From Pusillimonas sp. T7-7 (GTDB taxonomy: Bacteria > Pseudomonadota > Gammaproteobacteria > Burkholderiales > Burkholderiaceae_B), in NCBI RefSeq assembly GCF_000209655.1, contig NC_015458.1, positions 1,798,001 to 1,862,000 of the forward strand: 64,000 bases of DNA. The letters are read 5' to 3'. How positions within the stretch are numbered: position 1 is the first letter of the stretch; each line of letters begins with the position of its first letter. The notes beneath the pieces were generated by a model that saw only the letters and a list, made by a program, of their open reading frames with translations, did no database searches and had not been told where the DNA came from. This document shows, piece by piece, positions 37,800-46,102 of this stretch. The position numbers and the translations under genes are program-made.

Positions 37800-37960
37800 G
37801 ATGACGAACGCTCGTTCGCCTAATTTCATATGGAAAACGACAAGCGGAATTGACAGATATTTTCTGGCAATTCCAATTGATTTGTGATTAGCTTATAACA
37901 ATAAGCTGTTTTTCCAGCTTGTTTCTTGATCATTATTAAGCGTAATTCGAACAATCAAGC
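37800..37960. promoter_or_regulatory. Dyad-rich control region upstream of phaZ
   Basis: The 344-bp gap between fdxA and phaZ holds no gene. It contains CGAACG-CT-CGTTCG (37805-37818, a TetR-operator-like palindrome), GGAATTG/CAATTCC (37846-37852 with 37868-37874) spanning a consensus TTGACA (37850-37855), AGCTTAT-AACA-ATAAGCT (37890-37907), and an overlapping AAGCTG/CAGCTT (37903-37920) that cannot form at the same time. AGCCCGT-TTTT-ACGGGCT (37763-37780) may be the fdxA terminator stem, but lacks a T-run. A good -10 at proper spacing from TTGACA was not found. Confidence 0.4.
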
Positions 37961-38007
37961 GCAGTTCGACCCAAGAAGAATAAATACTCACATTACGAGG
38001 CTTTACC

Positions 38008-39234
38008 ATGCTGTACGACCTGCACGAGCTTCAACGATCTTTCCTGACGCCTTTGGCGGCCTTTACCGACACCGGTTCGCAGATTTTCTCCAATCCCTAC
38101 AGCCCTTTGGCCTACACGCCTGTGTCTCGGCAAATGGCCGCTATGTACGAGCTTGTACATCGCCTGGGTAAGGACTACGAAAAACCCCAATGGGGCCTGA
38201 ATCAAACCAAGGTAAACGGCAAACTCGTCAATGTGAGCGAGCACACTGCCATGCAGAAAAGTTTCTGCAATCTGATCCATTTCCAGCGCGATGGCGGCAG
38301 CACCACGCAAGATGATCCCCGAATTCTGCTGGTTGCCCCGCTGTCGGGCCACCATGCCACCTTGCTGCGCGACACCGTTCGCGCCCTGCTGCCCTCACAC
38401 GACGTCTATGTCACCGACTGGCTGGACGCGCGTATGGTACCGGCTTCAGCGGGCTCCTTTACCTTGAACGACTATGTCCGCTACGTCCAGGACTTCATCC
38501 GCCTGCTGGGTCCCGACGTACACGTCATGTCGGTATGCCAGCCCACGGTGCCGGTGTTGGCCGCCATTTCCTTGATGGCCGCCAACAACGAGCCCTGTCT
38601 GCCGCGCAGCATGATCATGATGGGCGGCCCCATCGACTGCCGTCAATCGCCCACCCAAGTCAATCGCCTGGCCACGACCAAGGCTTACTCCTGGTTTGAA
38701 GACAACGTCATCCATCGGGTGCCAGCGCGCTACCCAGGTGCTGGCCGGAAGGTCTATCCGGGTTTTCTGCAACATGCAGGCTTCATGGCCATGAACCCCG
38801 ATCGCCACTTGCGTTCACACTACGATTTCTACATGGATCTGCTCAAAGGAGACGACGACGACGCCGAAGCCCATCGCCGGTTCTATGATGAGTACAACGC
38901 TGTGCTCGATATGCCCGCCGAGTTTTATCTGGACACCATCAAGACGGTCTTTCAAGACTATCAACTGCCGCGCGGCAGTTGGCAGGTCGACGGCCAGACC
39001 GTCAATCCGGCAGCCATCAAGAATGTGGCCTTGTTCACCATAGAGGGCGAATTCGACGACATTTCCGGCCAGGGGCAAACACAAGCCGCACACGAACTGT
39101 GCAGCAGCATTCCCAAAAACCTTCGACGGCACTACACAGCCCCGGGCTGCGGCCACTACGGCATTTTCTCGGGCCGGCGCTGGCGCGAAACAATATGCCC
39201 TAAAATAGCCGAGTTCGTACGCAAGACTGCGTAG
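38008..39234 (+). CDS. phaZ: Intracellular polyhydroxyalkanoate depolymerase PhaZ
   Basis: 408 residues, no signal peptide. The catalytic cysteine is C177 in VHVMSVCQPTVPVLAA, the Cys version of the lipase box found in intracellular PHB depolymerases of the Ralstonia PhaZa type. The acid is probably in FTIEGEFDDISG and the histidine in APGCGHYGIFSGRRW. It mobilises stored polyhydroxybutyrate granules. Neighbouring DNA has no other pha genes; upstream is a dyad-rich control region and downstream a strong terminator. Confidence 0.92.
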   Translation: MLYDLHELQRSFLTPLAAFTDTGSQIFSNPYSPLAYTPVSRQMAAMYELVHRLGKDYEKPQWGLNQTKVNGKLVNVSEHTAMQKSFCNLIHFQRDGGSTTQDDPRILLVAPLSGHHATLLRDTVRALLPSHDVYVTDWLDARMVPASAGSFTLNDYVRYVQDFIRLLGPDVHVMSVCQPTVPVLAAISLMAANNEPCLPRSMIMMGGPIDCRQSPTQVNRLATTKAYSWFEDNVIHRVPARYPGAGRKVYPGFLQHAGFMAMNPDRHLRSHYDFYMDLLKGDDDDAEAHRRFYDEYNAVLDMPAEFYLDTIKTVFQDYQLPRGSWQVDGQTVNPAAIKNVALFTIEGEFDDISGQGQTQAAHELCSSIPKNLRRHYTAPGCGHYGIFSGRRWRETICPKIAEFVRKTA

Positions 39235-39256
39235 GGCCCTGGCTCATCATCCAACT

Positions 39257-39285
39257 TCAGGGGCCCATAAGGCCCCTGATTTTTT
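39257..39285 (+). terminator. phaZ terminator
   Basis: TCAGGGGCC (39257-39265) pairs with GGCCCCTGA (39271-39279) over a 5-base loop and is followed by six T (39280-39285). The T-run ends exactly at the next ATG (39286), so the hairpin occupies the space where a ribosome binding site for the next gene would be. Confidence 0.9.
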
Positions 39286-39915
39286 ATGCATTCTTCTTTG
39301 CTCATTGACCGCATCAACGCGGTACTTCCTCAAACTCAGTGCACGAAATGCGGCTACGATGGGTGCCGCCCGTATGCGCGCGCCATAGCGCTGGACAACG
39401 CGGCCATCAACCGCTGCCCGCCTGGTGGCCAACAAGGCATACAGGCCCTTGCCCAGTTGCTGCAGCGCCCTGAGCTTCCCCTGGACACAAGCTGCGGCGA
39501 GCACCGTCCGCTGCAAGTCGCTGTCATCGACGAGGCCCACTGCATAGGCTGCACACTGTGCATACAGGCCTGTCCGGTGGATGCCATTGTGGGAGCCAAC
39601 AAGTTGATGCACACTGTGTTGACTGAAGACTGCACCGGTTGCGATTTATGCGTGGCGCCCTGTCCAGTCGATTGCATCAGCATGATCGATGCTGGCCACG
39701 ACTGGACACCAGCTCATGCTGATACAGCACGCATACGCTATCAGCAACGCCAGCATAGATTGGAAGCCCTGCATCATGAATCAGCGGGTCCCGCCGCCAG
39801 GACACTGGCCAACAAGGCGCCTGTATCCGCTCTTGCCGGCACCGATGCCAACACACGTCAAGCAGTCATCGCGCAGGCTCTAGCACGCGCTCGCGCGCGG
39901 CGTCAAAACACATGA
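39286..39915 (+). CDS. rnfB: RnfB-like electron transport ferredoxin
   Basis: 209 residues. The N-terminal Fe-S domain of RnfB/RsxB ([27 protein letters not shown], then INRCPPGG) is followed by two 4Fe-4S motifs ([16 protein letters not shown] and [16 protein letters not shown]) and a basic tail. The membrane anchor of true RnfB is missing and no other rnf genes are present. Such stand-alone proteins next to nth are common in Burkholderiales and probably supply or transfer electrons in the cytosol, perhaps for the Fe-S enzyme Nth. The ATG abuts the phaZ terminator with no visible ribosome binding site. Its stop overlaps the nth start. Confidence 0.85.
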   Translation: MHSSLLIDRINAVLPQTQCTKCGYDGCRPYARAIALDNAAINRCPPGGQQGIQALAQLLQRPELPLDTSCGEHRPLQVAVIDEAHCIGCTLCIQACPVDAIVGANKLMHTVLTEDCTGCDLCVAPCPVDCISMIDAGHDWTPAHADTARIRYQQRQHRLEALHHESAGPAARTLANKAPVSALAGTDANTRQAVIAQALARARARRQNT

Positions 39916-40544
39916 ACATCGCCAAACGCACAGAAATATTCCAGCGTCTGCAGGCCGCCAATCCCAAACCCACAACAGAACTGGAATACAGCAGCACGTT
40001 CCAACTGCTGATTGCTGTCATTCTGTCGGCGCAAGCCACTGATAAATCGGTGAATCTGGCCACTCGCAAGTTCTTTCCCGACCACGGCACACCGGCAGGT
40101 TTGCTGGCACTGAGCGAAACCGGGCTTGCCGAATACATCAAAACCATAGGCCTTTATAAAACCAAAGCCCGCAACGTCATTATGACTTGTCAAATGCTGC
40201 TCGAACGGCATGGAGGCGAAGTCCCTGAAGATCGCGAAGCGCTCGAGGCCCTGCCTGGCGTTGGACGCAAAACCGCCAACGTAGTGTTGAATACGGCCTT
40301 CGGTCACCCAACTATTGCTGTGGACACCCATATTTTCAGAGTGGCGAACCGCACGGGTATTGCACCGGGTAAAACAGTGCTTGAAGTCGAGCGCAAACTG
40401 AACAAAGTCATACCCAAGCCATTTTTGCTGAATGCACACCATTGGCTGATCCTGCATGGGCGCTATGTGTGTGTTGCCCGCAAACCCAAGTGCCCACAAT
40501 GTGGCATATCTGATCTGTGCGATTACAAAATCAAGACAATCTAG
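39912..40544 (+). CDS. nth: Endonuclease III
   Basis: 210 residues, DNA glycosylase/AP lyase for oxidised pyrimidines. The helix-hairpin-helix [14 protein letters not shown] contains the catalytic lysine, followed by [11 protein letters not shown] with the catalytic Asp. The C-terminal 4Fe-4S loop [17 protein letters not shown] has the C-x6-C-x2-C-x5-C spacing. The start overlaps the rnfB-like gene by 4 bp, suggesting coupled translation. Confidence 0.97.
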   Translation: MNIAKRTEIFQRLQAANPKPTTELEYSSTFQLLIAVILSAQATDKSVNLATRKFFPDHGTPAGLLALSETGLAEYIKTIGLYKTKARNVIMTCQMLLERHGGEVPEDREALEALPGVGRKTANVVLNTAFGHPTIAVDTHIFRVANRTGIAPGKTVLEVERKLNKVIPKPFLLNAHHWLILHGRYVCVARKPKCPQCGISDLCDYKIKTI

Positions 40545-40643
40545 GGTTTTCCACATCCTATGAAAAACCCGCATGGCATTTTGCTTGCGATGCTCTCATA
40601 CTTGCTGCAACCTTAAATAGCAGTGGAACCCAAGCTGGTCAGT

Positions 40644-41414
40644 ATGAGCGAAAATATTCTAGAAACCCGAAACTTAACAAAAGAGTTCCGCGGATTCGTC
40701 GCGGTAAGCGACGTCAATCTACAGGTTCAGCGAGGCAGCATTCATGCCCTCATCGGCCCCAATGGCGCAGGCAAAACCACCTGCTTTAATTTGCTGACAA
40801 AGTTTCTTACGCCCACATCGGGCAAGATCTTTTTCTCGGGCAAAGAAATCACACACGAAAAACCTGCGCAAATTGCAAGGCACGGCATTATTCGTTCATT
40901 CCAGATTTCAGCAGTGTTTCCACAGCTGACCGTACTGGAAAACGTTCGAATCGGCCTGCAGCGCGCCACCGGCACGTCCTATCATTTCTGGCGCAGCGAC
41001 CGCAGCCTTACACATCTTGAAGATGCGGCCCGCGCTCTGCTTGCCCAAGTTGATCTGGCCGACTTCGCCGACGAGCAAACCGTAAATCTTCCCTATGGCC
41101 GCAAGCGTGCCCTCGAAATCGCCACCACGCTGGCCATGGAACCCGAGCTCATGCTGCTCGACGAACCTACCCAGGGCATGGGTCACGAAGACGTCAGCCG
41201 CGTCACACAACTCATCAAGAAAGTGAGCGTCGGCCGTACCATCCTCATGGTCGAACACAACATGAACGTCGTGTCACAAATCGCCGATAAAATCACAGTA
41301 CTTGCCCGGGGCGCCGTTCTGGCCGAAGGCAATTATCAAGAAGTCTCACGCAACGCCGATGTCATGCAGGCCTATATGGGCACGACTACCGGCGAACTTG
41401 AAGGGGCTCACTAG
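40644..41414 (+). CDS. livG: Liv-type ABC transporter ATPase (LivG)
   Basis: 256 residues from ATG 40644 (a GTG seven codons upstream is possible). Walker A is GPNGAGKTTCFN, the signature LPYGRKRALEIATTL, Walker B ELMLLDEPTQGMG; the H-loop is in VEHNMNVV. The LivG branch is recognisable from the [33 protein letters not shown] start. With LivF, LivH, LivM and the binding protein downstream it forms a five-gene uptake system for branched-chain amino acids or related carboxylates/amides. Gene order GFKHM; the next gene starts one base after its stop. Confidence 0.9.
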   Translation: MSENILETRNLTKEFRGFVAVSDVNLQVQRGSIHALIGPNGAGKTTCFNLLTKFLTPTSGKIFFSGKEITHEKPAQIARHGIIRSFQISAVFPQLTVLENVRIGLQRATGTSYHFWRSDRSLTHLEDAARALLAQVDLADFADEQTVNLPYGRKRALEIATTLAMEPELMLLDEPTQGMGHEDVSRVTQLIKKVSVGRTILMVEHNMNVVSQIADKITVLARGAVLAEGNYQEVSRNADVMQAYMGTTTGELEGAH

Positions 41415-41415
41415 A

Positions 41416-42126
41416 ATGGCAGCCGCACTCGAAGTTTCCAATCTGCACGCCTGGTATGGCGAATCTCACGTACTTCATGGCATCAACTTCAATGTCAATA
41501 AAGGCGAAGTCGTCACACTGCTGGGGCGCAACGGTGCGGGTCGTACCAGCACACTGCGGGCCATCCTGGGTCTAACCGGATCGCGCAAGGGTTCCATACG
41601 CATACAGGGCACCGAATCCATCGACCTGCCCACCTATCGCATCGCTCATCTGGGCATCGGCTATTGCCCCGAAGAGCGCGGCATTTTCGCCGGCCTGTCC
41701 TGCGAAGAAAACCTGCTGCTTCCACCCGTTGTGGGCGACACCCTCGGCGGCGGCATGTCCTTGTCCGAAATCTACGACATGTTCCCCAATCTCGAAGAGC
41801 GCAAGCACTCGCCGGGCACACGCTTGTCGGGTGGTGAACAGCAAATGCTGGCTGTGGCGCGCATCTTGCGCACGGGCGCCAATCTGCTGCTGCTCGATGA
41901 AATATCCGAAGGGCTCGCACCCGTCATCGTGCAAGCCTTGGCACGCATGATCTCTACCCTCAAGGCCAAGGGCTATACCATCGTCATGGTCGAGCAAAAT
42001 TTCCACTTTGCCGCTCCGCTGGCCGACCGTTTCTACGTGATAGAGCATGGCCAGGTCGTCGAAGAAATCGCTTCGGCCGACCTGGCGGCAAAGCAAGACA
42101 CCCTTAACACGTTGCTGGGCGTATAA
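41416..42126 (+). CDS. livF: Liv-type ABC transporter ATPase (LivF) with variant Walker A
   Basis: 236 residues from ATG 41416. The fold and motifs are LivF-like: signature RLSGGEQQMLAVAR, Walker B LLLLDEISEGLAP, H-loop VEQNFHFA. The Walker A, however, reads GRNGAGRTS at residues 37-45, with Arg43 (codon CGT) in place of the invariant lysine that holds the ATP phosphates. The rest of the site looks intact, so it may retain altered or reduced ATP turnover and rely on the LivG partner. A longer upstream frame inside livG was rejected. My recollection is that the same change occurs in related betaproteobacterial homologues. Confidence 0.88.
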   Translation: MAAALEVSNLHAWYGESHVLHGINFNVNKGEVVTLLGRNGAGRTSTLRAILGLTGSRKGSIRIQGTESIDLPTYRIAHLGIGYCPEERGIFAGLSCEENLLLPPVVGDTLGGGMSLSEIYDMFPNLEERKHSPGTRLSGGEQQMLAVARILRTGANLLLLDEISEGLAPVIVQALARMISTLKAKGYTIVMVEQNFHFAAPLADRFYVIEHGQVVEEIASADLAAKQDTLNTLLGV

Positions 42127-42178
42127 GCCCACACTCATTTACTAATATCCTCCCGTACAACAACAAGGAGACTTACCC

Positions 42179-43390
42179 ATGAAACTACGCACTCTGTCGG
42201 CAGCCCTTGCCGTCACCGGCCTCGGCTTTGCACTTCCGGGCCAGGCAGCCGGCATCTCCGACGACGTCATCCGCATCGGCCTGATCACCGACATGTCCAG
42301 TGTTTATTCCGACATTGACGGCCCTGGCGGTGGCGAAGCCGTACGCATGGCTATCGCAGATGCCGGCGGCGAAATCGACGGCAAGAAAATCGAATTCATG
42401 ATTGCCGATCACCAAAACAAAGCCGACATCGCCTCGGCACGTGCCCGCGAATGGTTCGACGAAGAAAATCTCGACATGCTTCTGGGCGGCACCAACTCGG
42501 CCACCGCATTGGCCATGGCCGCCGTAGCTGCCGAAAAGAAAAAGCCTTTTATCGCCATTGGCCCGGGCTCGTCCAACCTGACCAACTCGCATTGCACCCC
42601 CTACACCCTGCACTACGCCTATGACACCATAGCGCTGGCGCGCGGAACCGGCTCTGCCATCGTTGAAGAAGGCGGCAAGTCATGGTTCTTCCTGACCGCC
42701 GATTACGCCTTCGGCCACTCACTCGAACGCGACACCACCGACGTCATCAAAGACGCCGGTGGCGAAGTCGTAGGTGCGGTCCGTGTCCCGCTGGGCACCG
42801 CCGACTTCTCATCCTTCCTGGTGCAGGCACAGTCTTCCGGCGCCAAAATCCTGGGTCTGGCCAATGCTGGTGGCGACTTCATTGCATCGGTAAAATCGGC
42901 CAAGGAATTCGGCGTTACCGAAACCATGAAACTGGCTGGCTTGCTAGTGTTCATCAACGACATCCATGCCCTGGGACTCGAGGCCACGCAAGGGCTGAAC
43001 CTGACTTCAGCCTGGTACTGGAACCAAGACGAAGAATCCCGCGCATGGGCCAAGCGCTTCCAGGAAAAAATGAAACGCATGCCCTCGTTCCTGCAAGCCG
43101 CCGACTACTCGGCCACCAACTACTACCTGAGCGCCGTCAAGGCCACCGGTAGCGACGATGGCGACGAGATCATGAAATGGATGAAAGCCAACAAGGTCAA
43201 TGACTTCTTTGCAAAAGACGCCGAAGTACGCGAAGACGGCCGAGTCGTCAACGACATGTTCCTCATGGAAGTCAAGAAACCATCTGAATCAGAAGGCGAG
43301 TGGGATTACTACAAGGTTGTCAAGAAGCTGCCAGGCGACCAAGTTTATGCCTCCCTCGAAGAATCAACCTGCAAATTCATAAAAAAATAA
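42179..43390 (+). CDS. Periplasmic binding protein of a Liv-type transporter
   Basis: 403 residues with a signal peptide (MKLRTLSAALAVTGLGFALPGQA, cleavage about residue 23-24). The mature part starts ISDDVIRIGLITDMSSVYSDIDGPGG and is a type I periplasmic binding fold (Peripla_BP_6). AAGGAG precedes the ATG. It lies between livF and livH of the plus-strand cluster and should deliver its ligand to LivH-LivM. The ligand cannot be named; this branch (GLITDMSSVYSDIDGPGGGEAVRMAI) differs from LivJ/LivK and in relatives is linked to aromatic or short-chain acids and amides. Confidence 0.9.
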   Translation: MKLRTLSAALAVTGLGFALPGQAAGISDDVIRIGLITDMSSVYSDIDGPGGGEAVRMAIADAGGEIDGKKIEFMIADHQNKADIASARAREWFDEENLDMLLGGTNSATALAMAAVAAEKKKPFIAIGPGSSNLTNSHCTPYTLHYAYDTIALARGTGSAIVEEGGKSWFFLTADYAFGHSLERDTTDVIKDAGGEVVGAVRVPLGTADFSSFLVQAQSSGAKILGLANAGGDFIASVKSAKEFGVTETMKLAGLLVFINDIHALGLEATQGLNLTSAWYWNQDEESRAWAKRFQEKMKRMPSFLQAADYSATNYYLSAVKATGSDDGDEIMKWMKANKVNDFFAKDAEVREDGRVVNDMFLMEVKKPSESEGEWDYYKVVKKLPGDQVYASLEESTCKFIKK

Positions 43391-43489
43391 ACCTTCCGCT
43401 AAAGAGGCCTTGCACATACTCCGTGCAAAGGCCTCTTGCTTCATCTCGGGGCGGCTTACCAGCCCCCCGTCACGGACTTCCAACACGTT

Positions 43490-44377
43490 ATGATTGCAAT
43501 ATTTGGCATACCCATCCAGGCCTTACTCGGACAATTGCTGCTGGGCCTGGTAAACGGCTCATTCTATGCCGTGCTTTCATTAGGTCTGGCCGTTATATTC
43601 GGGCTGCTTAACGTCATCAACTTCGCACATGGCGCCCTGTACATGCTGGGCGCTTTCGTTGCATGGATGGGCTTGCAGTACCTGGGCCTGAACTATTGGC
43701 TGATGCTGCTCATCGCCCCGTTGCTTGTGGGGCTATTCGGCATCGTCATCGAACGCACACTTATACGGCATCTGTATAAACTGGACCACCTGTACGGGCT
43801 GCTGCTGACATTCGGCATCACCCTGCTTATAGAAGGTTTGTTCCGCAGCATGTACGGCGTATCGGGCCAACCTTATCCCACCCCCGACCTGTTCAAGGGC
43901 GGCGTCAATTTGGGCTTCATGTACTTGCCCATATATCGCGGCTGGGTGGTTGTTGCCTCGGTCATCGTATGTTTGGCCACTTGGTTCGTTATCGAAAAAA
44001 CACGTCTTGGTGCCCTGCTGCGCGCCGGCACCGAAAATCCTAAACTCGTCGAAGCCTTTGGCGTGAACGTACCGCTGGTTGTTACCCTGACTTATGGCTT
44101 CGGTGTGGCACTGGCCGCCTTTGCCGGCGTACTGGCCGCACCCATCATGCAGGTCTCTCCGCTTATGGGGTCCAACCTGATTATCGTGGTGTTTGCCGTG
44201 GTGGTCATCGGGGGCATGGGATCCATCATGGGTTCCATCCTCACAGGGCTGGGGCTAGGCATCATCGAGGGGTTTACCAAGGTATTCTGGCCTGAAGCCT
44301 CCAACACCGTTGTCTTCATCATTATGGTTATCGTTTTGCTGCTTCGCCCTGCCGGCCTATTTGGAAAAGAAAAATGA
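43490..44377 (+). CDS. livH: Liv-type ABC transporter permease (LivH)
   Basis: 295 residues, about eight membrane helices, starting MIAIFGIPIQALLGQLLLGLVNGSFYAVLSLGLAVIFGLLNVINFAHGALYMLGAF, the LivH hallmark. The start at ATG 43490 was preferred over a distal in-frame start that adds non-family residues. The cytosolic EAA-like loop is in ENPKLVEAFGVNVPLVV. Its end overlaps livM by 4 bp. It forms half of the membrane channel of the plus-strand transporter. Confidence 0.93.
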   Translation: MIAIFGIPIQALLGQLLLGLVNGSFYAVLSLGLAVIFGLLNVINFAHGALYMLGAFVAWMGLQYLGLNYWLMLLIAPLLVGLFGIVIERTLIRHLYKLDHLYGLLLTFGITLLIEGLFRSMYGVSGQPYPTPDLFKGGVNLGFMYLPIYRGWVVVASVIVCLATWFVIEKTRLGALLRAGTENPKLVEAFGVNVPLVVTLTYGFGVALAAFAGVLAAPIMQVSPLMGSNLIIVVFAVVVIGGMGSIMGSILTGLGLGIIEGFTKVFWPEASNTVVFIIMVIVLLLRPAGLFGKEK

Positions 44378-45345
44378 ATCGTCAATTAATAAGCTACATA
44401 CTGGTTGCGATCATTATTGCCCTACTGCCGGCAATAGGCGCCTATCCGATCTTTGTCATGAAGATCATGTGCTATGCCCTGTTTGCCTGCGCCTTCAACC
44501 TTTTGCTGGGCTATACCGGCCTGCTCTCTTTCGGGCATGCCGCCTTCCTGGGTGGCGCCGCCTATGCCACAGGCCACTCGCTGGCGGTATGGGGGTTCCC
44601 CACCATCGTCGGCTTGCTGTTCGGTACGGGGGTAGCCGCCGTTATGGGTCTGGTCATGGGTGCGCTGGCTATACGGCGTAGTGGTATTTACTTCGCCATG
44701 ATCACCCTGGCCATGGCACAAATGGTTTTCTTCTTCTTCCTGCAAGCACCGTTCACGCACGGGGAAGACGGCCTGCAAGGCATACCCCGCGGCACCTTGT
44801 TCGGGCTCGACCTCGCTCAAGACATCAATTTGTATTATGTTGTCATGGGTATCTTCTTCATTGGCTATGCGATCTGCTGGCGCACCATCAACTCGCCTTT
44901 CGGCCAGGTATTGAAAGCTATCCGCGAAAACGAACCCCGCACGGTCTCGCTGGGCTACAACGTCGATAACTTCAAGCTGCTGGTGTTTGTGCTGTCAGCC
45001 GCACTGGCCGGCCTGGCTGGCGCAACCAAGGCGCTGGTGTTTGTTTCGGCAACGCTGTCTGATGCCACCTGGCAGATGTCAGGCATGGTGATCCTCATGA
45101 CGCTGATAGGTGGCCTGGGCACTTTCACAGGGCCCGTCATCGGGGCATTCATTGTGGTCATGCTTGAAAACAAGGTTGGCGAGTTCGGGCGCTTCTTAAG
45201 CAACACCACAGGCATAGAATGGTTCAAGGTATTGGGCGAGTCCGTCACCATTGTGATCGGCCTGATCTTCATCATCTGCGTGATGGCTTTCCGACGCGGT
45301 ATCGTGGGCGAGCTGGTACATAAACTGAAGGCAAACAAGGCCTGA
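44374..45345 (+). CDS. livM: Liv-type ABC transporter permease (LivM)
   Basis: 323 residues, about eight to ten helices. Family blocks: FNLLLGYTGLLSFGHAAFLGGAAYATG, AIRENEPRTVSLGYNVDNFKLLVFVLSAALAGLAGA and MVILMTLIGGLGTFTGPVIGAF. It pairs with LivH. Last gene of the plus-strand operon, followed by a terminator at 45380-45430 and then the non-coding liv-liv interval. Confidence 0.93.
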   Translation: MNRQLISYILVAIIIALLPAIGAYPIFVMKIMCYALFACAFNLLLGYTGLLSFGHAAFLGGAAYATGHSLAVWGFPTIVGLLFGTGVAAVMGLVMGALAIRRSGIYFAMITLAMAQMVFFFFLQAPFTHGEDGLQGIPRGTLFGLDLAQDINLYYVVMGIFFIGYAICWRTINSPFGQVLKAIRENEPRTVSLGYNVDNFKLLVFVLSAALAGLAGATKALVFVSATLSDATWQMSGMVILMTLIGGLGTFTGPVIGAFIVVMLENKVGEFGRFLSNTTGIEWFKVLGESVTIVIGLIFIICVMAFRRGIVGELVHKLKANKA

Positions 45346-45379
45346 TTGCACGTGCCCTTTAACGGCACTGCATTGAACT

Positions 45380-45430
45380 GCGCCTCAAGAACTTGGCTTA
45401 CCAGCCGGGTTTTTGAGGCGCTTTCTTTTT
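45380..45430 (+). terminator. Terminator of the plus-strand liv operon
   Basis: GCGCCTCAA (45380-45388) pairs with TTGAGGCGC (45413-45421). The loop itself folds as GGCT-TACC-AGCC (45395-45406). CTTTCTTTTT follows directly. It lies 35 bp after the livM stop. Confidence 0.8.
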
Positions 45431-45462
45431 GGGCGGGCTTGTATTTGGGCGGGCTTGTATAT
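45431..45462 (+). repeat. 16-bp tandem duplication
   Basis: GGGCGGGCTTGTAT occurs twice in a row (45431-45444 and 45447-45460) with a 16-base period, just after the liv terminator. No coding role is visible; it may be replication slippage in a neutral spacer. Confidence 0.75.
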
Positions 45463-45560
45463 GCTGAAGGCTATGGCCTTGCCTGGACCATGCAGGATTA
45501 GTCGGCGTGGCGTGTTTGTTTTCGCCTCTTGCTTGTTCATGCGAGTTCTACACGGTTCTT

Positions 45561-45644
45561 AAGGCGGCGTCGAGACCCGTGCCAGGAAGCGCGCCGATCG
45601 CTGCTCAACCGGCTCTCCACCCGGCACGGGACACGACGCCGCTT
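45561..45644. repeat. 84-nt imperfect inverted repeat
   Basis: The arms 45561-45583 and 45623-45644 are complementary apart from one bulge and two mismatches (core GCGGCGTCG on the left, CGACGCCGC on the right, then CCCGTGCC/GGCACGGG). The 39-base loop is GC-rich. GGTTCTTAAG (45554-45563) overlaps its left end. A smaller nested stem follows at 45706-45745 (GGGCC with GGCCC and AGACAC with GTGTCT). No protein-coding signal is seen in this stretch. Confidence 0.8.
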
Positions 45645-45810
45645 GGATATACGAATACTGAGACGATCTGAGGACCGAAACGCCTGCTTATGCCGGCAAG
45701 GGCCAGGGCCAGTCCCGGAGACACCAAGACCAGAGTGTCTGGCCCAGCAACGTCAAAGCAAGAGCGCCAATCATACAAGCTGCCAAGGCAGCCTTCCAAA
45801 CATTCGGCTA

Positions 45811-46053
45811 CTTAAAAGCCGGGTGTGGCAGGGGCTGTGCAGGCGCCTCGCGCACGCCGTTTAATCCAGGCTGATCGGAGATTCAAGGTCGCAGCTGTTC
45901 GACCGCGACGATTGTGGACAATCCGGGGGATTGTCCACCGCGGGAGTTCTGCGACCGCTCCGAGCAGCCTGGATTAAATGGGAAGCCTTGGCGCCAGCCA
46001 AGGCCGTAGCGCGCGAAGCCGAAGCAGCCCCTGTCACACCCGGCTTACTTAAG
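45811..46053. repeat. 240-bp nested inverted repeat between convergent liv operons
   Basis: Successive paired blocks point to one centre near 45926: 45816-45837 with 46025-46046 (22 nt, one mismatch); 45860-45880 with 45958-45978 (21 nt, one mismatch); GGTCGCAG 45887-45894 with 45949-45956; CCGCG 45903-45907 with 45939-45943; and TGGACAATCC 45915-45924 with GGATTGTCCA 45928-45937, loop GGG. The right arm also holds a private GCC(T)TGGC hairpin near 45984-46003. It could form a cruciform or a long double-stranded RNA hairpin, readable from both flanking operons. Short open frames across it (45529-45864 plus, 45861-46094 minus) have Arg/Ser-rich, non-protein-like composition. Confidence 0.85.
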
Positions 46054-46102
46054 AACCCAAAAAGGCTGTGACACCAAAAACAAGGGCCTCCCACGCACGA
46101 AC

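Noticed and set aside
40544..40570. GGGTTTTC/GAAAAACCC stem at the nth stop as a terminator
   Set aside because: The stem is AT-rich with a bulge and is not followed by a T-run.
45529..45864. 111-codon plus-strand frame, and a 77-codon minus-strand frame at 45861-46094
   Set aside because: They cross the inverted repeats; composition (Arg/Ser/Pro-rich) and lack of ribosome binding sites speak against genes. Reported only as part of the repeat region.
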